DNA of 34,146 bases from Chloroflexota bacterium (GTDB taxonomy: Bacteria > Chloroflexota > Dehalococcoidia > Lucifugimonadales > Lucifugimonadaceae): positions 1-34,146 of the forward strand of contig JADFLG010000016.1 in the NCBI GenBank assembly GCA_022564545.1, in the 5' to 3' direction. The position numbers and the translations under genes were made by a program. The number at the start of each line of letters is the position of its first letter. The stretch's first letter is position 1. This document shows positions 15,477 to 24,130 of the stretch, one piece after another. The notes under the pieces were generated by a model. The model saw only the letters and a program-made list of their open reading frames with translations, was not told where the DNA came from and did not search any database.

Positions 15477-16466
15477 TTACGCCGGCACCTGCGTTTCGTC
15501 GACGGCCGCAAGCACGGCATCGTTCGCTGAAATTTCCGCGGCAGGCTGCATCATGAGCCGATGGGATATCACGTATCCAGCGACCTCCTTCACGTCTTGC
15601 GGTTCGACATACGTGCGACCGTCCATAGCGGCCCAGGCCTGCGAGGCACGTTGCAACGCAGCCCCTCCGCGCGGGCTCAGTCCGTGGCGGACTGTCGGGT
15701 TTGTCCGCGTGTGGCCGGCGAGCTTCACAATGTACTGTCGAATCTTGATATCGACCTCGACTCGCTTGACGATTTCACGCATCTCAACGATCCGTTCGGC
15801 AGTTATTACCGGTCCGGCCTCTGGCATCCCGTGTTGAGATCGGGTAAGGATCTCGATTTCCTGCTCGGTGGTGGGCAGTCCCATGCCCATGGAAATCATG
15901 AACCGGTCTTTCTGGCTGTCGGGCAGCGGGAAAGTACCGTGGCTTTCCGAATTGTTCTGCGTGGCGATCACCATGAACGGCGCCGGCAGTTTCATCACGT
16001 CGCCCTCGATAGACACCTGGTGTTCTGCCATGGCCTCAAGCAGCGCCGACTGCGTCCGGGGCCCGGTTCGGTTTATTTCGTCGGCCAGAACGATATTTGC
16101 AAATATTGGGCCCGCCACGAACTTGAACTTGGAGCTCTTCATATCGAAGATCGTGGTGCCGGTGATATCGGTCGGGAGCAGGTCGGGAGTGAACTGTATT
16201 CTCTTAAAATTGCAATCGATGGCCCCGGCGAGTGTCTTACCGAGCAGGGTCTTTCCAACACCGGGGTTGTCTTCGAGCAGGATGTGCCCTTCCGCGAGCA
16301 GCCCCAGGATCGACAGCAGGACCGTCTTGGACGAAGTGACGACCACGCGGCGTATTTCGTTCGCTATCGTTTCGGCATCGTCGGCAAATTGCCGTGCGAT
16401 CTGGTTTTCGGGCACGCCGACTGTGAAGTCGAGAACTGCGTGATCGCTCGGTACGGTGCTATCCAC
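15477..16466 (-). CDS. MoxR-family AAA+ ATPase
   Basis: Cytosolic AAA+ chaperone-like ATPase of 329 aa, normal for MoxR. Walker A DNPGVGKT is at 66-73, Walker B IVLADE at 125-130 followed by INRTGPRTQSALLEAM, sensor I IATQN ending at Asn171, and GTFPLPDSQKDRF near 178. The C-terminal lid has HGLSPRGGAAL (sensor II) near 265. GTG at 16466 starts the gene, with GGGAAGG about 10 bases upstream. It is the first gene of the MoxR-DUF58-transglutaminase operon and probably remodels or activates its vWA-like partner. The specific substrate is unknown. Confidence 0.94.
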   Translation of the reverse strand: MDSTVPSDHAVLDFTVGVPENQIARQFADDAETIANEIRRVVVTSSKTVLLSILGLLAEGHILLEDNPGVGKTLLGKTLAGAIDCNFKRIQFTPDLLPTDITGTTIFDMKSSKFKFVAGPIFANIVLADEINRTGPRTQSALLEAMAEHQVSIEGDVMKLPAPFMVIATQNNSESHGTFPLPDSQKDRFMISMGMGLPTTEQEIEILTRSQHGMPEAGPVITAERIVEMREIVKRVEVDIKIRQYIVKLAGHTRTNPTVRHGLSPRGGAALQRASQAWAAMDGRTYVEPQDVKEVAGYVISHRLMMQPAAEISANDAVLAAVDETQVPA

Positions 16467-16913
16467 GGGCTACTGGCCTTCCCTGCTGTGCTGCCCGCAG
16501 GTTGCCAACAGTCCATACGCAGTCAATCGCGTTAGGGACACACTTGGGCAGCACGCCCATGCGCGCGTAACCTCGGGGATTAATACCCTGGCGGCAGGGC
16601 GACACGAAGCAGCCCAAACGCAACTCCCGGCCAGAGCGCACTGGTCAGCCACATGAACATCCCACCGCCAGGGCAGTATTTCTAATATCGACGCGCACGA
16701 ACGAATCTGTCGCCCGGTGAACCACACAAGCACGCGAGGGATAAGTCCCCGATTCGATGGGTAAACCGCCCACTGCGTTGCGGTGTTGCCATTACGTGCA
16801 AACCCGTACTTTCTTCGTGGAACCTGCGTAGTGGCGGAGGTCGCAACGGAACTCGCTTTTCGAGAACCCAGGCCGATTATTTTATATATTTGACTTCGGG
16901 AGGAACGACAATC
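16467..16913. other. Intergenic region between divergent moxR-like and isomerase genes
   Basis: 447 bases with no convincing gene. A perfect 9-bp inverted repeat, GTGCTGCCC (16488-16496) and GGGCAGCAC (16546-16554), lies in the presumed leader of the MoxR transcript. Close to the isomerase start the DNA becomes AT-rich (16876-16890, TTATTTTATATATTT), a likely promoter zone, but I cannot define a -35 box. Confidence 0.6.
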
Positions 16914-17750
16914 GTGGGATTCATGCTTGGATATTCGACGTATGCCCTGAAAAACCTCGATCCATTCGAAGCGCTGCAACTCATCAAGGACGTTGGATAT
17001 GAAGCGTTGGAGGTATGTCTGAGCGAAGACTGGCCGACTTCTCCACAGCGGTTTTCAGCCACGCAGCAGGACGATCTCGGGAAACTGGCGCAGGACCTGG
17101 GATTTCCATCTCCGATACTGTTCGGCAACATCGACGTGTGCGCTCCCCAATCCGATCGCATGGCCATGTTTGACCTGACAAAGACCAAGTTCGAAATGGC
17201 TCAACGCCTGCACTTCGATGATTCCCGGGTCCTGGTCACCACCACGCCCGGCCACTCTGCGCCGCCGTGGGATTCGGGAAAAGACCAGATTCGGGATGCA
17301 TTTCTGATCCTGGCCGACATGGCGGCTGAGAACGATGTCGTGGTGGCGATCGAGGCCCACGCCGGGACGGACTTCGAGACTCCGGAAAAGGCCGTCTGGA
17401 TGATGGAGCAGACGGAGCACCCGAACCTGAAACTCGACCTCGACATTTCACATTTTGTTGTCGAGGGCAGCGAGATGGTCCACAGCGTGGAGCTATGCGC
17501 GCCGTACGCGTCGATGGTTCACATCAAGGACGGGGTGAAGGTCGACGGGCGGATCGAGTTCTGCCTGCCGGGCGATGGCGATATCGATATCCCGGGTTTT
17601 CTTTCGGCGCTGAGAGCGAACGGGCTGGAAAATACGCCGGTTTTCGCCGAAGTGAGCGTTCAGCAGTCCCGTGAAGACGATTACGACCCACGGGGCGCTG
17701 CCGAGTTTTGCTACAACGCCCTGAATAGCGCTCGGATGGTGTTGGGGTAG
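16914..17750 (+). CDS. Sugar phosphate isomerase/epimerase family protein (xylose isomerase-like TIM barrel)
   Basis: 278-aa TIM-barrel protein of the AP endonuclease 2 / xylose isomerase-like superfamily. It opens with MLGYSTYALKNLDPFEALQ. Metal-ligand-type residues are spread along the barrel as expected: EVCLSEDW near 32, VAIEAHAGT near 143, LDLDISHF near 178, MVHIKDG near 201, and FAEVSVQ near 244. Members isomerise or epimerise sugars, inositols or hydroxypyruvate. The specific substrate cannot be told. GTG at 16914 is chosen because GGGAGG lies 10 bases before it. ATG at 16923 or TTG at 16890 are alternatives. It is a stand-alone gene between the divergent moxR-like operon and a tRNA gene. 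Confidence 0.85.
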   Translation: MGFMLGYSTYALKNLDPFEALQLIKDVGYEALEVCLSEDWPTSPQRFSATQQDDLGKLAQDLGFPSPILFGNIDVCAPQSDRMAMFDLTKTKFEMAQRLHFDDSRVLVTTTPGHSAPPWDSGKDQIRDAFLILADMAAENDVVVAIEAHAGTDFETPEKAVWMMEQTEHPNLKLDLDISHFVVEGSEMVHSVELCAPYASMVHIKDGVKVDGRIEFCLPGDGDIDIPGFLSALRANGLENTPVFAEVSVQQSREDDYDPRGAAEFCYNALNSARMVLG

Positions 17751-18054
17751 CGGTTTTAGGAGAGGCTGTTCTGCACTGGCTGTTCGAACTGAATAACAGG
17801 CTTACCACAACATCAAGCGGCGAATGCCGGGACTGGCGTCAATCGTCGCCGGTCGATGCCAGTTCGAGATCGCCGTAGACCGCCCGGTTTTTGGCGACCG
17901 GCTTCGTTATTGGTTTTTCAGGGCTTTTTGTTTCGTTGCCGAACCGACCTGCCGGTCGTAGTCTTGAATCAGCGCCCTGTTTAGTCGGTCATCCGGTCGG
18001 TCGCGAGATGGTTCGATTCTCGCTTCGGACGGGCCCGGCGTGCGCCCAATACAT
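17751..18054. other. Gap upstream of tRNA-Thr
   Basis: 304 bases without a gene. GCCGGTCG at 17848 and 17951 and its inverted copy CGACCGGC at 17895-17902 could form hairpins, possibly ending the isomerase transcript. A stretch at 17974-18034 has tRNA-like words (GTTCGATTC) but does not fold as a tRNA. Confidence 0.5.
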
Positions 18055-18129
18055 GCCAACGTAGCTCAGTGGTAGAGCAGCTGTTTCGTAAACAGCAGGT
18101 CGACAGTTCAATCCTGTCCGTTGGCTCCA
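18055..18129 (+). tRNA. tRNA-Thr (anticodon CGT)
   Basis: Complete cloverleaf. The acceptor stem is GCCAACG/CGTTGGC. The D-arm is GCTC/GAGC with the loop AGTGGTA. The anticodon stem GCTGT/ACAGC closes the loop TTCGTAA, with anticodon CGT at 18087-18089, which reads ACG (Thr). The T-arm is GACAG/CTGTC with loop TTCAATC. The discriminator is T and the CCA end is encoded (18127-18129). A terminator hairpin follows within 10 bases. Confidence 0.97.
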
Positions 18130-18138
18130 TATGCGACC

Positions 18139-18177
18139 AATAGAAAGGCCCTTGCTAACTGGCAGGGCCTTTCTATT
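18139..18177. terminator. Bidirectional terminator shared by tRNA-Thr and the aap operon
   Basis: A 14-bp perfect stem (AATAGAAAGGCCCT/AGGGCCTTTCTATT), extended by a further G-C pair step past a bulged T, with a small AT-rich loop. The outer A/T-rich part of the stem provides U-rich tails in both directions. It sits between the tRNA (plus) and the end of the ATPase gene (minus, 18231). Confidence 0.85.
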
Positions 18178-18230
18178 TGCGGCGAAAAGTATGTTTGCCG
18201 GGCAGCCAGTCGCAGTGACACCCTGCCGTC

Positions 18231-18989
18231 CTACAGAATCTGCGAGAGGAACAGCTTGGTGCGGTCTTCCTTCGGGTTCGTGAAGATTTGTTCCGGCGTC
18301 CCCTCCTCGACTACCAGGCCTTCGTCGAAGAACAGGAAGCGGTCTGCCACTTCGCGGGCAAAACCCATTTCGTGGGTCACGATCATCATCGTCATGCCCG
18401 AGTGGGCCAGTTCACCCATCACGTCGAGCACCTCTTTGATCATCTCGGGGTCGAGCGCCGATGTCGGCTCGTCGAACAGCATGATTTTCGGCTTCATCGC
18501 GAGTGCCCGTGCAATAGCGACGCGCTGCTGCTGACCACCGGAAAGCTGAGTCGGGAATTTCTGGGCCTGCTCCGGGATGCCAACACGCTCCAGCAACTCC
18601 ATCGCCTGTTCTTCCGCCTCTTGTTTCGGAACACCGCGCACCTTCTGGGGTGCGAGCGTGATGTTGCGCATTACCGACAGGTGCGGGAACAGGTTGAACT
18701 GCTGGAAGACCATGCCGATTTCCGAGCGGATCTGCTCGAGGTTGCCGACATCGTCGTTAAGTTCGATCCCGTCCACGACGATCCGGCCGCCATCGTGCTC
18801 TTCGAGCCGGTTGATAGTGCGGATGAAGGTCGATTTTCCCGAGCCTGACGGCCCGAAAATGACGACGACCTCCTGTTCGTAAACCCTGGCAGAAATGCCT
18901 TTCAGGGCCTGGAAATCTCCGAACGAGACGGTCACGTCCTCGCAAATAATGATCGGTACTCTTGCATCTATGGAATCGTTATCGGTCAT
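18231..18989 (-). CDS. aapP: General L-amino acid ABC transporter ATP-binding protein
   Basis: Cytosolic ATPase of a polar amino acid importer (GlnQ/AapP class), 252 aa. Walker [10 protein letters not shown] is at 46-54, Q-loop VFQQFN near 96, signature LSGGQQQ at 149-155, Walker B IMLFDE at 169-174, and switch His206 in VTHEMGFA. It is the last gene of the aapJQMP-like operon. ATG at 18989 overlaps the permease stop codon by one base (TGATG), with GGGGAG 5 bases before it. ATG at 18992 is also possible. A much longer open frame continues upstream, but it is only the off-frame shadow of the permease gene, not a fusion. Confidence 0.95.
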   Translation of the reverse strand: MTDNDSIDARVPIIICEDVTVSFGDFQALKGISARVYEQEVVVIFGPSGSGKSTFIRTINRLEEHDGGRIVVDGIELNDDVGNLEQIRSEIGMVFQQFNLFPHLSVMRNITLAPQKVRGVPKQEAEEQAMELLERVGIPEQAQKFPTQLSGGQQQRVAIARALAMKPKIMLFDEPTSALDPEMIKEVLDVMGELAHSGMTMMIVTHEMGFAREVADRFLFFDEGLVVEEGTPEQIFTNPKEDRTKLFLSQIL

Positions 18990-20179
18990 CATCTCTCCCC
19001 TATACCCAGCACTTTCTCGAAGCGCTGACTGAGTCGCGACATACCCAGTGACCCGCTCCAGAACAGGAGCGCGATGAACAGCAGCGCCTCTTTCTGGCGA
19101 CCTATGAACTCGGTCTGTGAGAAAGCTGCCTCCGCCCCGCCCAGTGCGTCGGTGAAGCCGAGAATTGTGAAAAGTGTCGTGTCCTTCCACAGGGCGATCA
19201 TCTGGCTGATGAGCGCCGGAATTACGGCGCGTATCGCCTGTGGCAGCACGATGAAAAGGGTCACATTGAAAGTGTTCAGGCCAAGCGCGTGCGCCGCCTC
19301 TGACTGGCCCGGATCGACAGACTGCAGTCCGCCCCGCACGATCTCTGCAACATACGCGCCGGTGAACAGGCTGACGATGAACATTGCGCTGATGATCGGG
19401 TCGACCTGGAGCCAATCGGGGAGGAATGCAGGAAGCACGAACCGCGAGATAAACAGCCACGCGACCAGCGGGCCGCCACGTGTCACTTCGATGATCGCAG
19501 TCGAGACGGCCTTGAGGACCGGCAGGGAACTGGCCCTGGCCAGCGCGAGCAGAATGCCAAGCGGCAGCCCGACGCCGATTCCGACGATCGCCAGCAACAC
19601 GTTGAGCAGCAGTCCGCCCCACAGCGCAGGCCTGACGCCCCCGAACGCGGCGATCATGACCACCGTGAACGGAATCAAAACAAGCCATCCGACAATGACG
19701 GCCCGACGCAGTCGCGACCGTAACCGGGGCCGGTCTTCGGCCATCCGGCCTACCCTGTACGCGGCGATCGCGAACAGGGTGGCCCCGCCGAACAGCAGGC
19801 CAACACCGCCGTGGGCCAGGAACCCCAGGATAAAAGCCAGGATGACCCCGAGCCAGACCAGGTCGCGCCGGCTCGCCCGGGCCAGCAGGCCGTACGAGAG
19901 GCCGCCCAGTCCGAACACCAGCCAGAGCGGGGGCCAGACCCGCCACTCTTCACCCTGCGGGTACCGACCCAGGAAAATAAGCCGTTTGTTGACGCTGATG
20001 ATCGTCCAGTCGGCGTCAAAGAATATGAATTTAACCGCGGCGTAGAGCACAAAGAACAGGAAGCTGCCGACGACCACGGTCAGCACGGAGTTTGAGGGAC
20101 TGCTGAACAGGTTCTTGCTCAACCAGCCGCGTGCAGCGCCGGTGTCCGATGAGTGGCGTTTCGTATCGGCGAGCGTCAT
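18989..20179 (-). CDS. aapM: General L-amino acid ABC transporter permease (second, AapM-like)
   Basis: Integral membrane permease of 396 aa. This is the long type expected for AapM, with an N-terminal extension of several spans (about residues 33-55, 82-102, 107-140, 162-180) before the His/Glu/Gln-family core. The ATPase-docking EAA loop is near 280-320 ([34 protein letters not shown]). ATG at 20179 directly follows the stop of the first permease (TAAATG, no gap). It pairs with that permease to form the channel. The order J-Q-M-P and the size of both permeases argue for an Aap-type rather than a Gln/His-type transporter. Confidence 0.93.
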   Translation of the reverse strand: MTLADTKRHSSDTGAARGWLSKNLFSSPSNSVLTVVVGSFLFFVLYAAVKFIFFDADWTIISVNKRLIFLGRYPQGEEWRVWPPLWLVFGLGGLSYGLLARASRRDLVWLGVILAFILGFLAHGGVGLLFGGATLFAIAAYRVGRMAEDRPRLRSRLRRAVIVGWLVLIPFTVVMIAAFGGVRPALWGGLLLNVLLAIVGIGVGLPLGILLALARASSLPVLKAVSTAIIEVTRGGPLVAWLFISRFVLPAFLPDWLQVDPIISAMFIVSLFTGAYVAEIVRGGLQSVDPGQSEAAHALGLNTFNVTLFIVLPQAIRAVIPALISQMIALWKDTTLFTILGFTDALGGAEAAFSQTEFIGRQKEALLFIALLFWSGSLGMSRLSQRFEKVLGIGER

Positions 20180-21352
20180 TTATCTGCCCGCCAGTTGAAC
20201 ACGCCGGTTGAAGGTATTCATTACGACCGAGATGGCCAGGCTCAGCGAGAGGTAGGTCGCAAAGATCAGCACAAACAGGGGGACCGCGTGGCCTATGTTG
20301 TTGATCATGGTCTTGCCGACCCAGATGATTTCCGGGTAGGCGATCGCGACCGCCAGGCTCGAGTTCTTGGTCAGGTTCAGGTACTGGTTGGTCAGTGGCG
20401 GGATGATGACCCTCAGCGCCTGCGGAAGAATAATCAGCGTCATGCGCTGGTACCCGCTCAGACCCAGGGCCGCCGCCGCCTCGTCCTGGCCCCTCGGCAG
20501 GGCCTGGATGCCGCTGCGCACGATCTCCGCTATGAATGCGCCGGTGTAGATGACGAGTCCGAGCAGGACGGCGGCGAACTCGGGCGATACCTGAAGACCG
20601 CCGATGATGCTCAGAAGACCGACTTCGGAAATTTCAAGGGACGGCGTGTCTGGTTCGAGCGGGGTCCCCGTGAGGAAGAAGGTGACAACGGAAACGACGG
20701 CAAAGAGCGCCAGCGCCCAGGCCGTCGCATGCTGCGTGCCCCCGGCACGTTCCTCCCGGCGGCGCAGCCAGCTGCGCAGGACTATCGCCGCAACGGCACC
20801 GACTACCACGATAATCAACCAGGGCCCGAAATTGCCTCCGGTGCTGACATATGGGAGGGCCAGCGCCCGGTTGGAGAGATAGAAGACATCGAAAACGTTG
20901 ATGGCTTCGGCGATCCTGGGCAGCTGGAGCAGCACGACCGTGTACCAGATGACGATCTGGATCAGCAGTGGTGTGTTGCGAATCGTCTCGACATATACCA
21001 TTGCCACCCGCGAGACGAGCCAGTTGTCCGACAACCTTGCTATGCCAGCCAACACACCCAGGACGGTGGTCATCACGATGCCGATTGCAACGAGACGCAC
21101 TGTGTTGAGGATGCCGACGCCGTATGCGCCCAGCCTGGAATCGTTCGAATCGTAGTTGGTCAGCCACTGGTTCGAAAAGTTGAACCCGGCTGGTCCGGAC
21201 AGAAACCCGTAACCGAGATCGAGGTCGAGTGCCTTGACCACCAGGTAGAACACGATCAACCCGGCGCCCGCGGCAATCGCGGCCTGGATCATGATGCGTC
21301 GCGTTTTTTGCCGCCGCCACAACGGACCTAGAACAGGCAGGATACTTTCCAA
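20180..21352 (-). CDS. aapQ: General L-amino acid ABC transporter permease (first, AapQ-like)
   Basis: 390-aa membrane permease. It has an N-terminal span near 21-46, a periplasmic stretch with GFLSGPAGFNFSNQWL, and a core with RNTPLLIQIVIWYTVVLLQL near 145. The EAA loop is near 285-330 (EIVRSGIQAL, DEAAAALGLSG, IILPQALRVIIPPL). The start is TTG at 21352 with no strong ribosome site. The N-terminal residues LWRRQKTRRIMIQA still look genuine. 131 bases containing a large stem-loop separate it from the binding-protein gene upstream, which probably adjusts expression between them. Confidence 0.93.
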   Translation of the reverse strand: MESILPVLGPLWRRQKTRRIMIQAAIAAGAGLIVFYLVVKALDLDLGYGFLSGPAGFNFSNQWLTNYDSNDSRLGAYGVGILNTVRLVAIGIVMTTVLGVLAGIARLSDNWLVSRVAMVYVETIRNTPLLIQIVIWYTVVLLQLPRIAEAINVFDVFYLSNRALALPYVSTGGNFGPWLIIVVVGAVAAIVLRSWLRRREERAGGTQHATAWALALFAVVSVVTFFLTGTPLEPDTPSLEISEVGLLSIIGGLQVSPEFAAVLLGLVIYTGAFIAEIVRSGIQALPRGQDEAAAALGLSGYQRMTLIILPQALRVIIPPLTNQYLNLTKNSSLAVAIAYPEIIWVGKTMINNIGHAVPLFVLIFATYLSLSLAISVVMNTFNRRVQLAGR

Positions 21353-21404
21353 TCAGCAGACCCGGAAAAACAGAACGTCAAAGGACCCGGGGAGTTGTCA
21401 GCGA

Positions 21405-21459
21405 CGCACCGCGCGGCCGGACCGTCTGTTTATTTGACGGCCCGACCGTGCACGGTGCG
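21405..21459 (-). promoter_or_regulatory. Long intercistronic stem-loop between aapJ and aapQ
   Basis: CGCACCG...GGACCGTC (21405-21426) pairs imperfectly over about 20 positions with GACGGCCCGACC...CGGTGCG (21436-21459) around an AT-rich 9-base loop. No T-run follows on the minus strand, so full termination is unlikely. Such hairpins after binding-protein genes typically protect the upstream mRNA from 3' decay. Confidence 0.65.
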
Positions 21460-21483
21460 CAATGCGCTGTTTACAGCAGGTGA

Positions 21484-22569
21484 CTACCTGATCGGTGGAG
21501 CGTAAATCAATCCACCGTCGAGCCACGATGCGTTGAGACTTCCGGCCCGCTCCAGGCCAATCTTGGCGATGGTGCGGTTGTAGATCTCGTCGTAGTTGCC
21601 GACCTGGCCGATCACGTTCTGCATGAACGTGGGACTCAGGCCAAGGCTTGCGCCAAACCCTGAGACCGCTCCGCCTGCAAAGCTGACACCCAGGAGAGTG
21701 GCAATGTCCTTGTTCGGCGGGTTCGCTGCCATGGCCTGCATGTTGCCTGAGTTCACGCCCAGCTCATCGGCGACCATCGTTCCGTACACGACCCACTGCA
21801 CAAGGTCGAACCACTCGGTGTCGCCATCACGGACCACCGGTCCGAGCGGCTCTTTCGAGAGAGTCACCGGCAGAATGCGGAGTGAATCAGGTCCGCCGGC
21901 ATCGGCCGGGTAGTTCGCCCGCTGGCCGGCAAGGTTGCCCTTGTCAGCCGTCCAGGCGTCACACCGGCCCGCGCCGAACGCGGCAAGGATCTCTGCGTCG
22001 CCATCGAAACTCAGCGCTGTGTGGTTGATGCCCGCCGCACCGAGTCGCGTTGCCAGGTTTACCTCGGTCGTGGTACCACCGGTCACGCAGATCGTCGAGC
22101 CCTCGAGGTCGGCGAGAGTCTGGATAGACGAATCGGCGTTTACGATGATTCCCTGGCCGTCATAAAAAGTCGTCACCGTGAACGACGCGTTCAGGTCGAT
22201 GTCCCGGCTGGACGTCCATGTAGTCGTCCTGATCAGGACGTCGATTTCCGCAGAGGACAACAACTCGAAACGGTCGGCGGCACTTGCCACCACGAATTCG
22301 ACAGAATTTTTATTGTTGAACAGTGCAGCTGCGAGCGCACGCGCGAACTCAATGTCCTGGCCCGCAAAGGTGCCGTCCGGCTCGAGGTTCCCGAAGCCGG
22401 GCTGGCTATCCTTAACGCCGACCTTGATGACCCCGCGGTCGAGCACAGTTTTCAGGGTTTCCCCCTGCGCGGCATCACCGTCACCGTTGTCGTCTGCGGT
22501 GCATGCCGCTGCGATCATCCCGATCGCAAAAAGGGCAAACAGCAGAATAATTAATCGCGAAAAACGCAT
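21484..22569 (-). CDS. aapJ: General L-amino acid-binding lipoprotein (AapJ-like)
   Basis: Extracellular solute-binding protein family 3, 361 aa. ATG at 22569 has GGAG 7 bases upstream. A longer open frame to 22647 has no ribosome site and would bury the signal peptide. Residues 1-22 are a lipoprotein signal, with lipobox IAAAC and Cys23. Mature features include TVLDRGVIKVGVKDSQPGFG near 42, GQDIEFARALAAALF near 70, CVTGGTTTEVNLATRLG near 165, and GRCDAWTADKGNLAGQR near 210, all typical of AapJ/BztA. It is first in the aapJQMP operon and presumably captures several L-amino acids. Confidence 0.94.
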   Translation of the reverse strand: MRFSRLIILLFALFAIGMIAAACTADDNGDGDAAQGETLKTVLDRGVIKVGVKDSQPGFGNLEPDGTFAGQDIEFARALAAALFNNKNSVEFVVASAADRFELLSSAEIDVLIRTTTWTSSRDIDLNASFTVTTFYDGQGIIVNADSSIQTLADLEGSTICVTGGTTTEVNLATRLGAAGINHTALSFDGDAEILAAFGAGRCDAWTADKGNLAGQRANYPADAGGPDSLRILPVTLSKEPLGPVVRDGDTEWFDLVQWVVYGTMVADELGVNSGNMQAMAANPPNKDIATLLGVSFAGGAVSGFGASLGLSPTFMQNVIGQVGNYDEIYNRTIAKIGLERAGSLNASWLDGGLIYAPPIR

Positions 22570-22624
22570 TTGTATACTCCGGTCCTGGTCAGGTCCAGTC
22601 ACCCTGGCCCCTAATTTGGGGCGG

Positions 22625-22666
22625 AGGATATGGCATGTGCACATCATCGGTCAAACAAAATGTTTG
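22625..22666 (-). promoter_or_regulatory. Predicted promoter of the aap operon with an overlapping palindrome
   Basis: On the minus strand TTGACC (22654-22649) and TATCCT (22630-22625) are separated by 18 bases. A perfect palindrome, CAAACA-AAA-TGTTTG (22652-22666), touches the -35 box and could be a repressor or activator site. The predicted leader is about 50 bases. This region lies in the 314-base gap (22570-22883) between aapJ and the PEBP gene, in which I see no other feature. Confidence 0.45.
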
Positions 22667-22883
22667 TTGTTGTTATGCAGTTCGGAGCGAACTCATTTGA
22701 CACTGATCGACTGAACGGTGTGAATTGGGTAATGTTTGCGAAACAGCATGACAACGGTTAAACCCCGCCGATTTACCCGATATGAAATAATTTGCCTCAC
22801 ATTTCGCCAGCCAAGCATCCAGTTCCGCGCCATTGACCTCCTTCGAATCAGGCAACTCCGATACGCGAATATGTCTTCGCTTC

Positions 22884-23450
22884 ATGGTCCCGCTATCGGC
22901 CCTGATCCTCATGACGCTCATTGCAGCCGCGTGTGGCGGCGACACTTCGGAACAGGAGCCGTTCGACCCGCAGAGCTCGGCGCTGGCAACTATCGAGTTT
23001 TCTTCACCAGCGTTCGGTAATGGCGATTCGATCCCGGTGGAGTTCACCTGCGACGGTAACGACTCGTCGCCTCCTCTGCGCTGGTCCGAGCCGCCAGCAG
23101 GGACCAGGGCGCTGGCGGTGGTGGTGGATGACCCCGACGCCCCCGGCCGAATCTTTCGGCACTGGTCTGTCTATAACATTCCGTCCGGTACGCGGTCTCT
23201 CAAGGAATCCAGGCCCACGACGTCTCAACTCGAAAACACGACGCTGCAGGGCAAAAACGACTTCGGAGGAGTCGGGTACGGCGGACCCTGTCCACCCGGA
23301 GGACAGGAGCACGAGTACGTGTTTTTCATCTACGCACTCTCAGAGCCGCTCGAACTCGAAGCCGGAGCGAGTCCTGCCGAGGTGGCGGCCGCGCTGCGCG
23401 GACGCGTGCTCGGCACTGGTTCGTTTTCGGGAATGTACGCTCGCCGGTAG
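22884..23450 (+). CDS. YbhB/YbcL-family PEBP-like lipoprotein
   Basis: 188-aa predicted lipoprotein of the phosphatidylethanolamine-binding protein family (YbhB/YbcL, Raf kinase inhibitor-like). A hydrophobic signal ends in lipobox IAAAC (Cys17). The mature part has the family pocket motifs: CDGNDSSPPLRW, VDDPDAP, HWSVYNIP, GGPCPPGGQEHEYVF, and a final GTGSFSGMYAR. Bacterial members bind small anions, but their physiological role is mostly unknown. ATG at 22884 gives a signal without positive charge. The in-frame TTG at 22833 would add 17 residues including two arginines. Neither has a ribosome site, so the start is uncertain. It is divergent from aapJ. Confidence 0.87.
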   Translation: MVPLSALILMTLIAAACGGDTSEQEPFDPQSSALATIEFSSPAFGNGDSIPVEFTCDGNDSSPPLRWSEPPAGTRALAVVVDDPDAPGRIFRHWSVYNIPSGTRSLKESRPTTSQLENTTLQGKNDFGGVGYGGPCPPGGQEHEYVFFIYALSEPLELEAGASPAEVAAALRGRVLGTGSFSGMYARR

Positions 23451-23556
23451 ACGGTTTGTGGGTTTACCCCACCTCCGGCACACCTTGAGCACACCTAGTA
23501 TCGAACAAATATTTACCGGCCAGGCGAGTATCGGCCCTGGTGTGTCAACGGGACAG

Positions 23557-24012
23557 ATGATGCTACGTCGCTTATTTTTTCTTGCCCTCGCAGCGTTCTC
23601 CGTGGTCGCGGCCGCCTGTTCAGGTGGAGGCAGCGAGATCGAGCCGGCTGATTCTTACGATTCTCTTAAAGCTGCGCTCGAAGCTGCTGGCATGCAGGTC
23701 GACAACCAGGGTGAGAACAATTTTCTATTTTCGGGATTGTTCTCGGTTTCTGGCATCGAGTTGACCGCCAGCGGCGAGCAGATCCTGGCGTTTGAATTCG
23801 CCACGCCTGAAGAAGCGTCCGAGCAGGCTGCCCTTGTTTCCGAAGACGGTTACGGCATCGGCCTGAAGTACGTCAACTGGATCGCCACGCCGCAGTTCTT
23901 CAAGAATGGCAAAATGATCGTCGTGTACGACGGGTCGCAGTCACTGGTGACCAGCACGCTTATCGCCGCGATGGGCGAGCAGTTCGCCGGCGAAAGTCCT
24001 GACGGCGCATAG
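23557..24012 (+). CDS. Small lipoprotein of unknown function
   Basis: 151-aa predicted lipoprotein. MMLRRLFFLALAAFSVVAAAC gives a clean signal with lipobox AAAC (Cys21) and a Ser/Gly-rich tether. The mature domain (about 30-145) begins YDSLKAALEAAGMQV and continues with NFLFSGLFSVSGIEL, LAFEFATPEEASEQAALVS and FFKNGKMIVVYDG. That pattern looks like a small alpha/beta domain binding or sensing something outside the cell. I do not recognise a family. ATG at 23557 is used, with GGGAC just upstream, and ATG at 23560 is equally possible. It follows the PEBP lipoprotein by 106 bases on the same strand. Confidence 0.85.
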   Translation: MMLRRLFFLALAAFSVVAAACSGGGSEIEPADSYDSLKAALEAAGMQVDNQGENNFLFSGLFSVSGIELTASGEQILAFEFATPEEASEQAALVSEDGYGIGLKYVNWIATPQFFKNGKMIVVYDGSQSLVTSTLIAAMGEQFAGESPDGA

Positions 24013-24130
24013 GTCTGTCCGCCGGTAAAGCGTTACTCTTGCCCTGAACCCTGGAGCCATGAGCCCCGGCGGGGCCGGGCCGGTTTGCCTCCGGCTCCGG
24101 CGAGTGCGTTATCCGTACGACAGACCACGA

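Noticed and set aside
14123-15520. Longer DUF58 protein starting at 15520
   Set aside because: It would overlap the moxR-like gene by 44 bases and add a low-quality Arg/Thr-rich stretch. GTG at 15394 has a strong ribosome site.
17974-18034. Possible second tRNA or tRNA remnant (GCCC...GTTCGATTC...GGGC)
   Set aside because: Only four acceptor pairs form, no anticodon arm fits and the T-loop word has no proper 5-bp stem. Probably chance or a very decayed remnant.
18231-19946. 571-codon open frame that would fuse a 300-residue N-terminus to the aap ATPase
   Set aside because: The extra part is Arg/Gly/Pro-rich and lies out of frame over the real permease gene (18989-20179). The ATPase has its own ATG with GGGGAG before it.
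20153-21331. 392-codon plus-strand frame opposite the first aap permease
   Set aside because: It is highly charged (Asp/Arg/Gln), shows no domain and is antisense to a clear membrane permease. It is a codon-bias shadow in GC-rich DNA.
22921-24012. 363-codon frame linking the PEBP region to the small lipoprotein
   Set aside because: The first part is the off-frame shadow of the PEBP gene. The real lipoprotein starts at 23557 with its own signal peptide.
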